Assembly: GCF_014649835.1 (NCBI RefSeq)
Contig: NZ_BMTU01000008.1
Coordinates: 186,001 to 250,000 of the forward strand
Direction: 5' to 3'
DNA length: 64,000 nt
From: Streptomyces pilosus
GTDB lineage: Bacteria > Actinomycetota > Actinomycetes > Streptomycetales > Streptomycetaceae
Both the position numbers and the translations under genes were made by a program. Within the stretch, counting starts at the first letter, position 1. Each line of letters opens with the position of its first letter. Positions 33,939 through 42,379 of the stretch are shown here, one piece after another. The notes under the pieces are model-generated. The model saw nothing but the letters and a program-made list of their open reading frames with translations, did not search any database and was not told the DNA's origin.

Positions 33939-36900
33939 TCATCGCGCCGCCAGCCGTTCCCCGGCCTGCGCGGGGAACAGGCCCAGCCGGTGGGCCACCG
34001 CCGCAGCCTCGCCCCTGCCGGACACGCCCATCTTGGCGAGGATGTTGGAGACGTGGACGCTGGCCGTCTTCGGGGAGATGAACAGTTCCTCGGCGATCCG
34101 GCGGTTGGTGTGACCGGCGGCCACCAGGCGCAGCACGTCGCGCTCCCGGCTGGTGAGGCCGAGCTCCTCCACCGGGTCGGCGGGTCCCCGGTCCGCCTCC
34201 CGGACGGCGGGCGCCAGGGCCAGACGCGCGCGTTGCGCCAGCCGGGTGGCGGAGCGGGCCAGCGGCGCGGCGCCGAGGTGGCCGGCGACGGCGTCGACCA
34301 GCCGCAGCAGTTCCGTGGCGCGGGCGCGCTCGTCGTCGCCCGCGCCGGAGGCGAGCAGCGCCTCGGCGAGCCGGTACCGCACGCGGGCGAGGTCGTAGGG
34401 GCGCCCCAGCGGCTCCACCGCCTCGACGACCGCGGACCACTCGTCCGGCGCGAACCGTCCTTCGGCGCGCGCCAGCTCGGCTCGCAGCCACTGGTCGAAG
34501 GACCGCCACACGGGCACCGAGGTCGCCAGGGACTTGGCGGCCTGGCGGATCCGCCGGAGGACCTCCGGTCTGCCGGGCTCCGTCTCCGCCTCCCCGTGGG
34601 CGTCCGCCTCCGCGGTCGTGGCGGCGAGCAGCAGGGGCCAGCCGTAGCGCTGGGTGCCGGGCGGGAGCCCGGTGTCGAGGGCGGCGAGCAGTTCGGCGCG
34701 GGCGTCCGGGAGGCGTCCCTCGGCGGCGGCGACACCGATGGCGACCGTCCGCATGGGGAGGGCGTACTGCGGCATCGGGTCGTGGGTGCCGAAGAAGGAG
34801 CGGGCGTCGGCGAGACGGCGGGCCGCCTCGGCCGGATCGCCCCGGTCGTACGCGAGGCACGCCAGGCGGATCGAGCCGCCGGTGCGTGGTTTGGCGCTCT
34901 GCTCCAGGCGCTGGGCGTTGGCCGCGGCCTGCGCCGCCTCGTCCCAGCGGCCGAGGGAGTGCAGGGACTCGGCGAGGTTGCCCCACACCCAGCCCTCGGA
35001 GTCCAGCAGCCCGAGTCTGCGGGTGATGTGAACCCCTTCCCGGAGGAGGTGCGCGGCCTCCTCGGAGCGGCCGATGCCCTCCAGGACGGACGGGAGGTTC
35101 ACGTGGGCGCGGGCGACCACCAGGTCCACGCCCAGTTCGGTGGCCCGTTCCTTGACCTCGTACATCTCGGCGAGCCCCGTCTCGATGTCACCGGCGTCCA
35201 CCATGAGGCCGCCGAGGGTGAGCCGGGCGTTGAGCTCGATGTCGTGCGCGCCGACCATGCGCGCGTACTCGACGGCGCTCTCGGCGGCGGCCATGGCATC
35301 CGGTCCGGGCCGGTGCAGCATCGACCAGCCGGCCGCGGAGGCGAGGACCTCGGCGTGCACCTCGGAGGGCGGGAGTCCGCGCACCAGGTCCTGCGCGGTG
35401 CCGAGTTCGGCCCAGCCGTCGCCGCGGGCGAGGGCCTGGGTGAGCCGTGAGCGCTGCTCCCAGAACCAGGCGGCGCGCAGGGGGTCGTGCTCCTCGTCGA
35501 GGAGGCGCAGCGCCCTCTTGGTGATCTTCAGTGAGCGTTCGCGCTCGCCGGAGAGGCGGCCGGCGACGGCGGCTTCGGCCATCAGGTCGAGGTAGCGCAG
35601 CGGTGTGGTCGCGGGGTCGCAGCCGCAGGGAGGGTAGGCCTCGGCGTAGTCGAGGGGGCGCAGGGTGGCCCGTACGTCGTCGGGGACGGCGTCCCACAGG
35701 TCCATGGCCCGCTCCAGCAGGCGCAGTTGCTCGGAGTAGGCGTGGCGTCTGCGGGCCTCGACGGAGGCGTCGAGGACGGCGGGCAGGGCCTTGGCGGCGT
35801 CGTGGGCGTGGTACCAGTAGCTGGCCAGGCGGGTCACCCGCTCGTCGGCGGGGACGAGGGTGGGATCGGCCTCCAGCGCCTCGGCGTAACGGCGGTGGAG
35901 ACGGGAGCGTTCACCGGGCAGCAGGTCGTCGCTGACGGCCTCGCGGACCAGGGAGTGGCGGAAGCGGTAGCCGTCGCGCTCGGGTGCCGGGGAGAGGATG
36001 CCGGCGTTGACGGCGGCCCGCAGGGCCTCGATGAGGTCGTCCTCGGTGAGCCGGGCGACGGCGGCCAGCAGCCGGTCCTCGACGGTGGAGCCGCCCTCGG
36101 CGACGATCCGGGCGACCGACTGGGCGCTTTCCGGGAGGCTTTCGACACGGACCAGGAGCAGGTCGCGCAGGGAGTCGGTGAGGCCGGCGCAGCAGCCCTC
36201 GTCGGCGGCGACGGCGAGTTCCTCGACGAAGAAGGCGTTGCCGTCGGAGCGGCCGAAGATGTCGTCGACGCGTTGGGGGTCGGGTTCCCGGTCGATGATG
36301 CCGGCGATCTGCCGGTGGACCTCGTCGCGGTTGAAGCGGCCGAGTTCGACGCGCCGCACCGTGCGGAGCCGGTCGAGTTCGGCGAGGAGGGGGCGCAGCG
36401 GGTGGCGGCGGTGGATGTCGTCGCTGCGGTAGGTGGCGAGGACGAGGAGGCGGCCGGTGCGCAGGGTGCGGAACAGGTAGGTGAGCAGGTGGCGGGTGGA
36501 GGCGTCGGCCCAGTGCAGGTCCTCCAGGGCGAGGACGACGGTGTGGTCGGCGGCGACGCGCTCCAGCAGGCGGGCGGTGAGTTCGAAGAGGCGGGCCACG
36601 CCCTGTTCGTCGCGGCGGGGCTCGCGGGCGCCGGCGCCGAGTTCGGGCAGCAGCCGGGCGAGTTCCTCCTCCTGACCGGAGGAGGCGGCGGCGAGTTGGT
36701 CCGGCAGTTCGCGGCGGAGGTGGCGCAGCGCGGTGGAGAAGGGGGCGAAGGGCAGTCCGTCGGCGCCGATCTCGACGCAGCCGCCGAGCGCGACGGTCGC
36801 TCCCCGGCGGCGGGCGGCGGCGGCGAACTCCTCGAGGAGACGGCTCTTGCCGACGCCGGCCTCGCCGCCGACCAGCAGCGCCTGCGGCTCACCGGCGTCG

Positions 36901-36992
36901 GCGCGGGCGAGCGCGTCGTTCAGCGTGTCGAACTCGCTGACGCGGCCTACGAACACGGGACTGACGGACCTGGTCTCCACGCCCCCGAGCAT
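33939..36992 (-). CDS. Large ATP-binding LuxR-family (LAL) transcriptional regulator
   Basis: A 1017-residue LAL regulator. The AAA-like ATPase has Walker A GGEAGVGKS at residues 42-50 and a Walker B region in VVLALEDLHWAD. A long helical, TPR-like middle follows, and a LuxR helix-turn-helix closes the protein (LTSRERDVLRLVAAGHTNRRIAEELFISPKTASVHVSNILAKMG). LAL proteins activate carbohydrate or secondary-metabolite genes. ATG 36992 has a perfect GGAGGT seven bases upstream; the longer open frame is not supported. No biosynthetic cluster surrounds it, so its target is unclear. Confidence 0.93.
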   Translation of the reverse strand: MLGGVETRSVSPVFVGRVSEFDTLNDALARADAGEPQALLVGGEAGVGKSRLLEEFAAAARRRGATVALGGCVEIGADGLPFAPFSTALRHLRRELPDQLAAASSGQEEELARLLPELGAGAREPRRDEQGVARLFELTARLLERVAADHTVVLALEDLHWADASTRHLLTYLFRTLRTGRLLVLATYRSDDIHRRHPLRPLLAELDRLRTVRRVELGRFNRDEVHRQIAGIIDREPDPQRVDDIFGRSDGNAFFVEELAVAADEGCCAGLTDSLRDLLLVRVESLPESAQSVARIVAEGGSTVEDRLLAAVARLTEDDLIEALRAAVNAGILSPAPERDGYRFRHSLVREAVSDDLLPGERSRLHRRYAEALEADPTLVPADERVTRLASYWYHAHDAAKALPAVLDASVEARRRHAYSEQLRLLERAMDLWDAVPDDVRATLRPLDYAEAYPPCGCDPATTPLRYLDLMAEAAVAGRLSGERERSLKITKRALRLLDEEHDPLRAAWFWEQRSRLTQALARGDGWAELGTAQDLVRGLPPSEVHAEVLASAAGWSMLHRPGPDAMAAAESAVEYARMVGAHDIELNARLTLGGLMVDAGDIETGLAEMYEVKERATELGVDLVVARAHVNLPSVLEGIGRSEEAAHLLREGVHITRRLGLLDSEGWVWGNLAESLHSLGRWDEAAQAAANAQRLEQSAKPRTGGSIRLACLAYDRGDPAEAARRLADARSFFGTHDPMPQYALPMRTVAIGVAAAEGRLPDARAELLAALDTGLPPGTQRYGWPLLLAATTAEADAHGEAETEPGRPEVLRRIRQAAKSLATSVPVWRSFDQWLRAELARAEGRFAPDEWSAVVEAVEPLGRPYDLARVRYRLAEALLASGAGDDERARATELLRLVDAVAGHLGAAPLARSATRLAQRARLALAPAVREADRGPADPVEELGLTSRERDVLRLVAAGHTNRRIAEELFISPKTASVHVSNILAKMGVSGRGEAAAVAHRLGLFPAQAGERLAAR

Positions 36993-37107
36993 CGCACGCA
37001 CCTCCGACCGCCGAGCACTGTTTTTCGCCTCCGGAGGCGGTGCCCCACCTCCGCCCGGTGCGGGGTGGGGGACGGCGGCCGACCCCCGTGCGGCCGCCGT
37101 CCGCGGG

Positions 37108-37287
37108 TCAGGCGGCCCGGGCGAACCGGCGCCGGCGGTGGCTATGGCTCTCGGCCTCGGTGGTGCGTGCGGCGGCTTCACGGCGGGCGGCACGGCGGAG
37201 GCGGTTCGCCTCCCGGACCAGGCGCTCGTGCTCGGCCCGGGCGACGAGCTCGTCGTGGCGCAGGCTGTGGAGTGCGTACTCGAACAT
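37108..37287 (-). CDS. Small basic coiled protein of 59 residues
   Basis: Starts MFEYALHSLRHDELVARAEH and continues as a highly charged helix rich in Arg and Ala (ANRLRRAARREAAARTTEAE), ending in a basic tail. It is a common short Streptomyces protein without a named domain. AGGGGG lies about nine bases before ATG 37287. It lies 115 bases upstream of the LAL regulator in the same direction and could be co-transcribed. Confidence 0.7.
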   Translation of the reverse strand: MFEYALHSLRHDELVARAEHERLVREANRLRRAARREAAARTTEAESHSHRRRRFARAA

Positions 37288-37511
37288 GGTATGGCCCCCT
37301 GGAACGGTGGTGTCGGTGTCGCTCTCTGCGACGCCTCCACCTTCGTCCGTGAGGCGGTACGGCCACATCGGGAAGGTTCCGTATCTTCGGCGGACGCGGG
37401 GCCTTAGAAGGCTCCGGGTGGTGCCGCCGGGGGGCCTTAGGCTCCCTCACACCGGGGCTCCTCAGGCCCCCTCGCCCGCCGATCGTCCCCGCTCCGGCCC
37501 CGGCGCGCGAA

Positions 37512-37540
37512 GAGGGGCCCCGGTCACCCGGAGACCCCTC
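37512..37540 (-). terminator. Possible terminator after membrane protein gene
   Basis: GAGGGG at 37512-37517 pairs with CCCCTC at 37535-37540, and an inner CGG-TCAC-CCG can pair as well. The stem is interrupted, so confidence is low. Confidence 0.35.
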
Positions 37541-37555
37541 GGGACCCGCTCCGGC

Positions 37556-38119
37556 TCACCCGGCGTCGGGCAGCCCGAGCAGTACGCCGGTGTACTTGAG
37601 GACCGCCAGCAGCAGGCCGATCACACCGAGCGTGACACCCGCCCAGGCGACCGACTTGATCCAGGGCGCCTGCACGGCCCGGGCGGGCGCCCCGAAGGCG
37701 GGCCTGGCGAGCACGAGGGCGCCGACGACCAGCGCGGTCAGCGCGAAGACGCCGCCCCACATCGCGCTGGTGTTCCAGGCGTCGCCGTACATCTCCTCGA
37801 CCTGGGTGGCGACGCCGGCGTCCGCCGTCACTTCCAGCTGGCCCACGAGGGTCTCGCGGGCGGCGGCGACGGTGCCCAGCCAGCTGCCGGTGAGGGAGAC
37901 GAGGCCCAGCGCCGCCGAGACGACGGCGGCGGCTCCCTGCCCGACCCCCGACGGGCCCTCGCCCGCTCCCGTCGCGACCGGCTCGGCTTCCGGCTCCGCC
38001 TCCGGCTCCGTGGCGGGGCCCGTCTCCTTTTCCGTGGCGCCGTCGGTCTCCGTGGCGTCCACCGCCGTCTCGTCCCGCTCGGCCGCGGCTCCGGTTCCGT
38101 CCGCTGTCCTGGTTCCCAT
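37556..38119 (-). CDS. Membrane protein of unknown function
   Basis: A 187-residue protein. The first 65 residues are acidic and disordered, with Thr/Glu/Ala and Glu-Pro repeats (TEPEAEPEAEPVATG). Three hydrophobic segments follow: around VVSAALGLVSLTGSWLGTVAA, MWGGVFALTALVVGALVLA and AWAGVTLGVIGLLLAVLKYTG. It resembles streptomycete integral membrane proteins without assigned function. ATG 38119 was chosen as the first methionine before the acidic region; its ribosome site is poor. Confidence 0.75.
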   Translation of the reverse strand: MGTRTADGTGAAAERDETAVDATETDGATEKETGPATEPEAEPEAEPVATGAGEGPSGVGQGAAAVVSAALGLVSLTGSWLGTVAAARETLVGQLEVTADAGVATQVEEMYGDAWNTSAMWGGVFALTALVVGALVLARPAFGAPARAVQAPWIKSVAWAGVTLGVIGLLLAVLKYTGVLLGLPDAG

Positions 38120-38154
38120 GCTCCGCACCGTACGGAGGCTCTCTGAGAGTCCGC

Positions 38155-38727
38155 TTAACGACCGGCGTGCGGGTGAGCGCGGTGCGCGCGCCATTCCGGG
38201 GCCAGCACCGACCACACCTCCAGGTCGTGGCGCACCCCGTGGTGGAGGTGGGCCTCACGGCGGACCCCGTCGCGGGTCATACCGAGCCGGCGGGCCACGG
38301 CGACGCTCGGCACGTTGCCGGCCGCGGCGACCCATTCGACCCGGTGGATCCCGCGCTGCCCGACCGCCCAGTCGATGAGCACCCGCATCGCCATGGTGAC
38401 CAGCCCGCGGCCGGTGGCGGCGGGCTCCAGCCAGCAGCCGACCTCGCAGGTGCCGTTCGCGGCGTCGAAGTTCAGGGTGAGCACCCCGCCCACGAGCGTG
38501 CCGTCCAGCCACAGCCCGTGCAGGGAGGCCGTGTCGGCGGCCCGCCAGTCGGCGTACCGCTGGAGCACCTCACGGGCGCCGGCCACGTCCGTGGCCCGGG
38601 AGCCGAAGGGGACGTACCGGTTGATGAAGTCCCGGCCCCGGTCCAGGTGGGCGAGGAACTCCTCCGCGTGCCACGGTTCCAGCGGACGCAGTTCGGCTCC
38701 GTCGTCACCCAGTCGTATCGCGTACAT
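38155..38727 (-). CDS. RimJ/RimL-type GNAT N-acetyltransferase
   Basis: A 190-residue GNAT protein of the ribosomal-protein-acetylating type. It begins MYAIRLGDDGAELRPLEPWHAEEFLAHLDR. The acetyl-CoA region is EVGCWLEPAATGRGLVTMAMRVLIDWA, followed by VEWVAAAGNVPSVAVARRLGM, typical of RimL. Substrates of such proteins vary and cannot be told. Its ATG at 38727 lies inside the 3' end of the MMPL gene (22-base overlap) with GAGGAG upstream, so translation is probably coupled to the transporter. Confidence 0.9.
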   Translation of the reverse strand: MYAIRLGDDGAELRPLEPWHAEEFLAHLDRGRDFINRYVPFGSRATDVAGAREVLQRYADWRAADTASLHGLWLDGTLVGGVLTLNFDAANGTCEVGCWLEPAATGRGLVTMAMRVLIDWAVGQRGIHRVEWVAAAGNVPSVAVARRLGMTRDGVRREAHLHHGVRHDLEVWSVLAPEWRAHRAHPHAGR

Positions 38728-40951
38728 CCCGCTGTCGCTCCTCCTCGGCCAGCACGCACGCCACCTCGGCGTCCGTGGCGGCGGCCAGCCTCTCATGGGC
38801 GGCACGGGCCTCGGGCGGCTCGATGCTGATCCGCGGCAGGACGCGGTCCAGCCGGCGCGGCAGCCACCAGTTGGCGCCTCCCAGGAGGTGCATCAGCGCC
38901 GGGACGAGCAGCGTGCGCAGGACGAAGGCGTCGAGGGCGACGGCCACGGCCAGCGCGATGCCGAACATGGCGATCACGCGGTCGCCGGTGAGGACGAAGG
39001 CGAGGAACACCGAGATCATGATCACCGCGGCGGAGTTGATCACCCGGCTGGTCTCGGCGAGGCCGACGCGGACGGCGCGCCGGTTGTCCCCGGTCTCCAG
39101 CCACTCCTCGTGCATCCGGCTCACCAGGAAGACCTGGTAGTCCATGGAAAGCCCGAAGAGCACGGAGACCATGATCACCGGCAGGAAGGGCTCGATCGGT
39201 CCTCCCGAGCCGAGGCCGAGCAGCTCGCTGCCCCAGCCCCACTGGAAGATCGCGACGACGACACCGAACGTGGCGGCGACGGCGGCCACGTTCATCGCGG
39301 CGGCCTTGAGCGGGATGGCGAGCGAGCGGAAGCCCACCAGGAGCAGCAGACAGCCCAGGCCGATGACGACGCCGACGAAGAGGGGCAGCTTGGAGACGAT
39401 GACGTCGGCGAAGTCGTCGTAGCCGGCCGTCACACCGCCGACGTGCAGATCGAGCGAGGTGCCCGACTCCGCCCGGGGCAGCACGTCGGAGCGCAGCCGG
39501 TCGACGAGGTCACTGGTCTGCTCGGACTGGGGGGAGGAGTCCGGGACGACGGTGAGGTGGGCGATGTCGCCGCCCCGGCCGTAGGCGGCCGGTGACACGG
39601 ACGCGACCCCGTCGGTGTCGCGCAGGGTGGTGCCGAGGTTGTCCAGCGCGAGCCGGTCCCCGGCGTCGTCGACCTCGGTGACGAGGGTGAGCGGGCCGTT
39701 CACCCCGGGTCCGAAGCCGTCGGCGAGGAGGTCGTAGGCCTGCCGGGTGGTGGACGTCTTGGGGTCGTTGCCCTGGTCGGAGGTGCCCAGGTGCAGCGAG
39801 AGGGTGGGCAGGGTGAGGACGGCCATGACGACGACGGCCACCGCGCCGAGCAGCTTCGGGTGGCGCTCCACGAACGCCGACCAGCGGGCGGCGAAGCCGG
39901 TCGGCAGCTCCGGCTCGGGTCCGTGTTCGGCCAGCCGGCGCCGCTCCCGGCGGCTGAGCGCGCGCATGCCGATGAACGACAGCAGGGCGGGGAGCAGCGT
40001 GACGGAGGCGGCGACGGTGAGCACCACGGTGAGCGCGGCGGCTATGGCGACGCCGTTGAGGAAGTTCAGCTGCAGGATCAGCATGCCCAGCAGGGCGATG
40101 CAGACGGTCGCACCCGCGAAGACGACCGCCCGTCCGGTGGTGGCCACGGCGTTGCCGGCGGCCTCGGTGACGGTGAGGCCGCGCTTCAGTCCGCGCCGGT
40201 GCCGGGTGACGATGAACAGGGCGTAGTCGATGCCCACACCGAGCCCGATCAGCATGCCGAGCATCGGCGCGAAGTCGGCGACGGTCATGACGTGACCGAG
40301 CAGCACGATCCCCGCGTAGGCGGTGCCGACACTGACCAGGGCGGTGGCGATGGGCAGCAGTGCGGCGGCGGGCGAGCCGAAGGCGACGAAGAGGACGACG
40401 GCGGCGACCAGCACGCCGACGATCTCGGCGGTGTGCCCGCCGGTGGCCTCGCTGAGCTCGACGGTGCCGCCGCTCAGCTCGACCTGGAGCCCGTCGGCCT
40501 CGGCGGCCTTGGCGGTCTTCACCACGGCGGCGGCCTCGCCCGCGTCGATGTCCTTGGCCTGGTCGTCGAAGGTGACCGTGGCGTAGGCGGTGCGGCCGTC
40601 CTGGCTGACGCGTCCCGCGCCCCCGTCGTCGTAGGGGCCGCTCACGGCGGCCACGCCGGGCAGCTGCTCGATGCGGTCCAGGGTGCGGGTCATGGTCTGC
40701 TCGACGCCGCTGTCCCGGACGCTGCCGGACGAGGTGTGCCAGACCACGTTGTCGCTGTCGCCGCCGAGATCGGGGAAGCCCTCGTGCAGCAGTTCGGCGG
40801 CCCGGCCCGACTCGGTGCCCGGCACCTTGTAGTCGTTGGAGTAGGCGGAACCGGAGGCGAAGGCCCCTGCCGCGACCCCGCCGAGGGCGAGGAGCCACAG
40901 CAGGACGGGTATGAGACGGCGTTGGACACACCAGCGTGCGAGGGCTGCCAC
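38705..40951 (-). CDS. MMPL/RND-family membrane transporter
   Basis: A 748-residue exporter of the MMPL group, which move lipids or hydrophobic compounds using the proton gradient. It has about twelve transmembrane segments in two halves. Each half begins with one helix (LIPVLLWLLALGGVAAGAFA; LLGAVAVVVMAVLTLP) and a large extracytoplasmic loop. Hallmarks are GLGVGIDYALFIVTRHR in the first half and FGLSMDYQVFLVSRMHEEW in the second, carrying the Asp-Tyr pairs of the proton relay. GTG 40951 has GGGAGC six bases upstream. A GNAT gene overlaps its end. No regulator is adjacent. Confidence 0.94.
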   Translation of the reverse strand: MAALARWCVQRRLIPVLLWLLALGGVAAGAFASGSAYSNDYKVPGTESGRAAELLHEGFPDLGGDSDNVVWHTSSGSVRDSGVEQTMTRTLDRIEQLPGVAAVSGPYDDGGAGRVSQDGRTAYATVTFDDQAKDIDAGEAAAVVKTAKAAEADGLQVELSGGTVELSEATGGHTAEIVGVLVAAVVLFVAFGSPAAALLPIATALVSVGTAYAGIVLLGHVMTVADFAPMLGMLIGLGVGIDYALFIVTRHRRGLKRGLTVTEAAGNAVATTGRAVVFAGATVCIALLGMLILQLNFLNGVAIAAALTVVLTVAASVTLLPALLSFIGMRALSRRERRRLAEHGPEPELPTGFAARWSAFVERHPKLLGAVAVVVMAVLTLPTLSLHLGTSDQGNDPKTSTTRQAYDLLADGFGPGVNGPLTLVTEVDDAGDRLALDNLGTTLRDTDGVASVSPAAYGRGGDIAHLTVVPDSSPQSEQTSDLVDRLRSDVLPRAESGTSLDLHVGGVTAGYDDFADVIVSKLPLFVGVVIGLGCLLLLVGFRSLAIPLKAAAMNVAAVAATFGVVVAIFQWGWGSELLGLGSGGPIEPFLPVIMVSVLFGLSMDYQVFLVSRMHEEWLETGDNRRAVRVGLAETSRVINSAAVIMISVFLAFVLTGDRVIAMFGIALAVAVALDAFVLRTLLVPALMHLLGGANWWLPRRLDRVLPRISIEPPEARAAHERLAAATDAEVACVLAEEERQRDVRDTTG

Positions 40952-41495
40952 GAATGTGCTCCCGGAGTGACTCGGTGTGGATCTTTGACCGGGAACAGTG
41001 GTGCGATGACCGAACAACCCGCAAAGAACGCATGAGCAATGCCCTGCCACTGTTGCAGGAGAAAGTGATCGTTTGTCGCTTTCGTGGACTAACTCACATT
41101 CGGCGCACCGGTGGGTCGGGCCGGTCCCCCGGCGCCATGACCGGCGCTCCCGCGACCGACGGCGCGTGACCCGTGCCGTGGGTCCCGTCAGGGTGCGGGT
41201 CGACCGCTGGGTGGGGGTCCGTGAGGTACGCGTCCGTGAGGCGCGGGGCCGCGGGGAGGGGGCCCTCGGGGGCCCCGCGAGCAGGTCGGAACCGGCTCGT
41301 CCGCTCATGGCGCGGGAGCGCGGAGCCTCGGGCCGGTAAACCCGGATGCGGGTGCCCCCCGCCTGCTGTTAGCGTCCACCGGTCCGACGTTCCGCGGCAG
41401 ACCGCCGCCGGCCGAAGCAGGTGCTTTGATGCTTGTCCGTCCCCTTTCCGACGCGACCTGTTCCCTCTTCACGGCCTCAAGGAGCCCGTTCACCC
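40952..41495. other. Intergenic region between divergent MMPL and methyltransferase genes
   Basis: About 544 bases without a convincing gene. It must hold the promoters of both neighbours. A TAGCGT -10-like box lies near 41372 toward the methyltransferase. A 10-base direct repeat GTCCGTGAGG occurs twice around 41218-41240. A short AT-richer stretch lies near 41040-41100. I found no RNA gene or clear operator. Confidence 0.5.
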
Positions 41496-42302
41496 ATGTC
41501 GGACATCACCAACGACACCACCCCGCCCGACGACCTCGCTAGCCGCCTCGCCCTCCCCCGGTACCCCCGCAGCGCCACGTACGACGTGCGCTGGACCGTC
41601 GACAACGCCATGGGCCCGCACGCGCTGTGGCTGCTGGAGTGGCTCGCCCCGGCCCTGGGCCTCGACACCCTGCGCCCCGGCGCGCGCGTGCTCGACCTGG
41701 GCTGCGGACGCGCCATGACGTCGGTCTTCCTCGCCAGGGAGTACGACCTCCAGGTCACCGCGGCCGATCTGTGGATCAGGCCGGAGGAGAACCAGCGCCG
41801 GATCACCGGGGCGGGCGTCGCCGACCGGGTACTGCCGGTGCACGCCGAGGCGCACGACCTGCCCTTCGGGGAGGAGAGCTTCGACGCGATCGTCTCGATC
41901 GACGCCTACCAGTACTTCGGTACCGACGATCTCTACCTGCCGACGCTGACCCGCCTGCTGAAGCCCGGCGGGCGGATCGGTGTGGTCGTCCCGGCGATCC
42001 ACGAGGAGATCGCCGGCACCGAACCGCCGGAGCACCTGGCGCCCTTCTGGGAGCCGGCGTTCTGGTGCTTCCACTCCCCCGCCTGGTGGAGCCGCCACTG
42101 GACCCGCAGCGGGGCCGTGCAGGTCGAGACGGCCGACTGGCTGCGGGACGGCTGGCAGGAGTGGCTGCTGTGGTGCGACGCCGTCGCCGCGATCAGCACG
42201 GAGGAGTTCCCCGTGCGGATGAGCCGGGAGAACGCGGCGCTGCTGCGCGCGGACCGGGGCCGCACCCTCGGCTTCGCCCGCGTGGTCGGCCGCCGCACCT
42301 GA
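41496..42302 (+). CDS. SAM-dependent methyltransferase
   Basis: A 268-residue class I methyltransferase. Motif I is ARVLDLGCGRAMTSVFLA near residue 65. DAIVSIDAYQYFGTDDLYLP and RLLKPGGRIGVVVPAI are motifs II-III. The C-terminal half has several Trp residues (FWCFHSPAWWSRHW, EWLLWCDAV), resembling the cyclopropane-type or small-molecule methyltransferases of streptomycetes. Substrate is unknown. ATG 41496 has AAGGAG 11 bases upstream. It is a single gene, ending at a strong shared terminator before gatB. Confidence 0.88.
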   Translation: MSDITNDTTPPDDLASRLALPRYPRSATYDVRWTVDNAMGPHALWLLEWLAPALGLDTLRPGARVLDLGCGRAMTSVFLAREYDLQVTAADLWIRPEENQRRITGAGVADRVLPVHAEAHDLPFGEESFDAIVSIDAYQYFGTDDLYLPTLTRLLKPGGRIGVVVPAIHEEIAGTEPPEHLAPFWEPAFWCFHSPAWWSRHWTRSGAVQVETADWLRDGWQEWLLWCDAVAAISTEEFPVRMSRENAALLRADRGRTLGFARVVGRRT

Positions 42303-42329
42303 CCGCGCACCGGCACTGACCGCATGACG

Positions 42330-42361
42330 GAGGGGACGCACCGGTCCCGGTGCGTCCCCTC
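42330..42361. terminator. Bidirectional terminator between methyltransferase and gatB
   Basis: A perfect 15-base inverted repeat (GAGGGGACGCACCGG at 42330-42344 and complement at 42347-42361) with a 2-base centre, placed between two convergent genes. Confidence 0.9.
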
Positions 42362-42379
42362 TCGCGTACTGCCGGGACC

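Noticed and set aside
41218..41240. Direct repeat GTCCGTGAGG as a possible mobile-element footprint
   Set aside because: Only two copies, 7 bases apart, with no transposase or longer inverted ends nearby.
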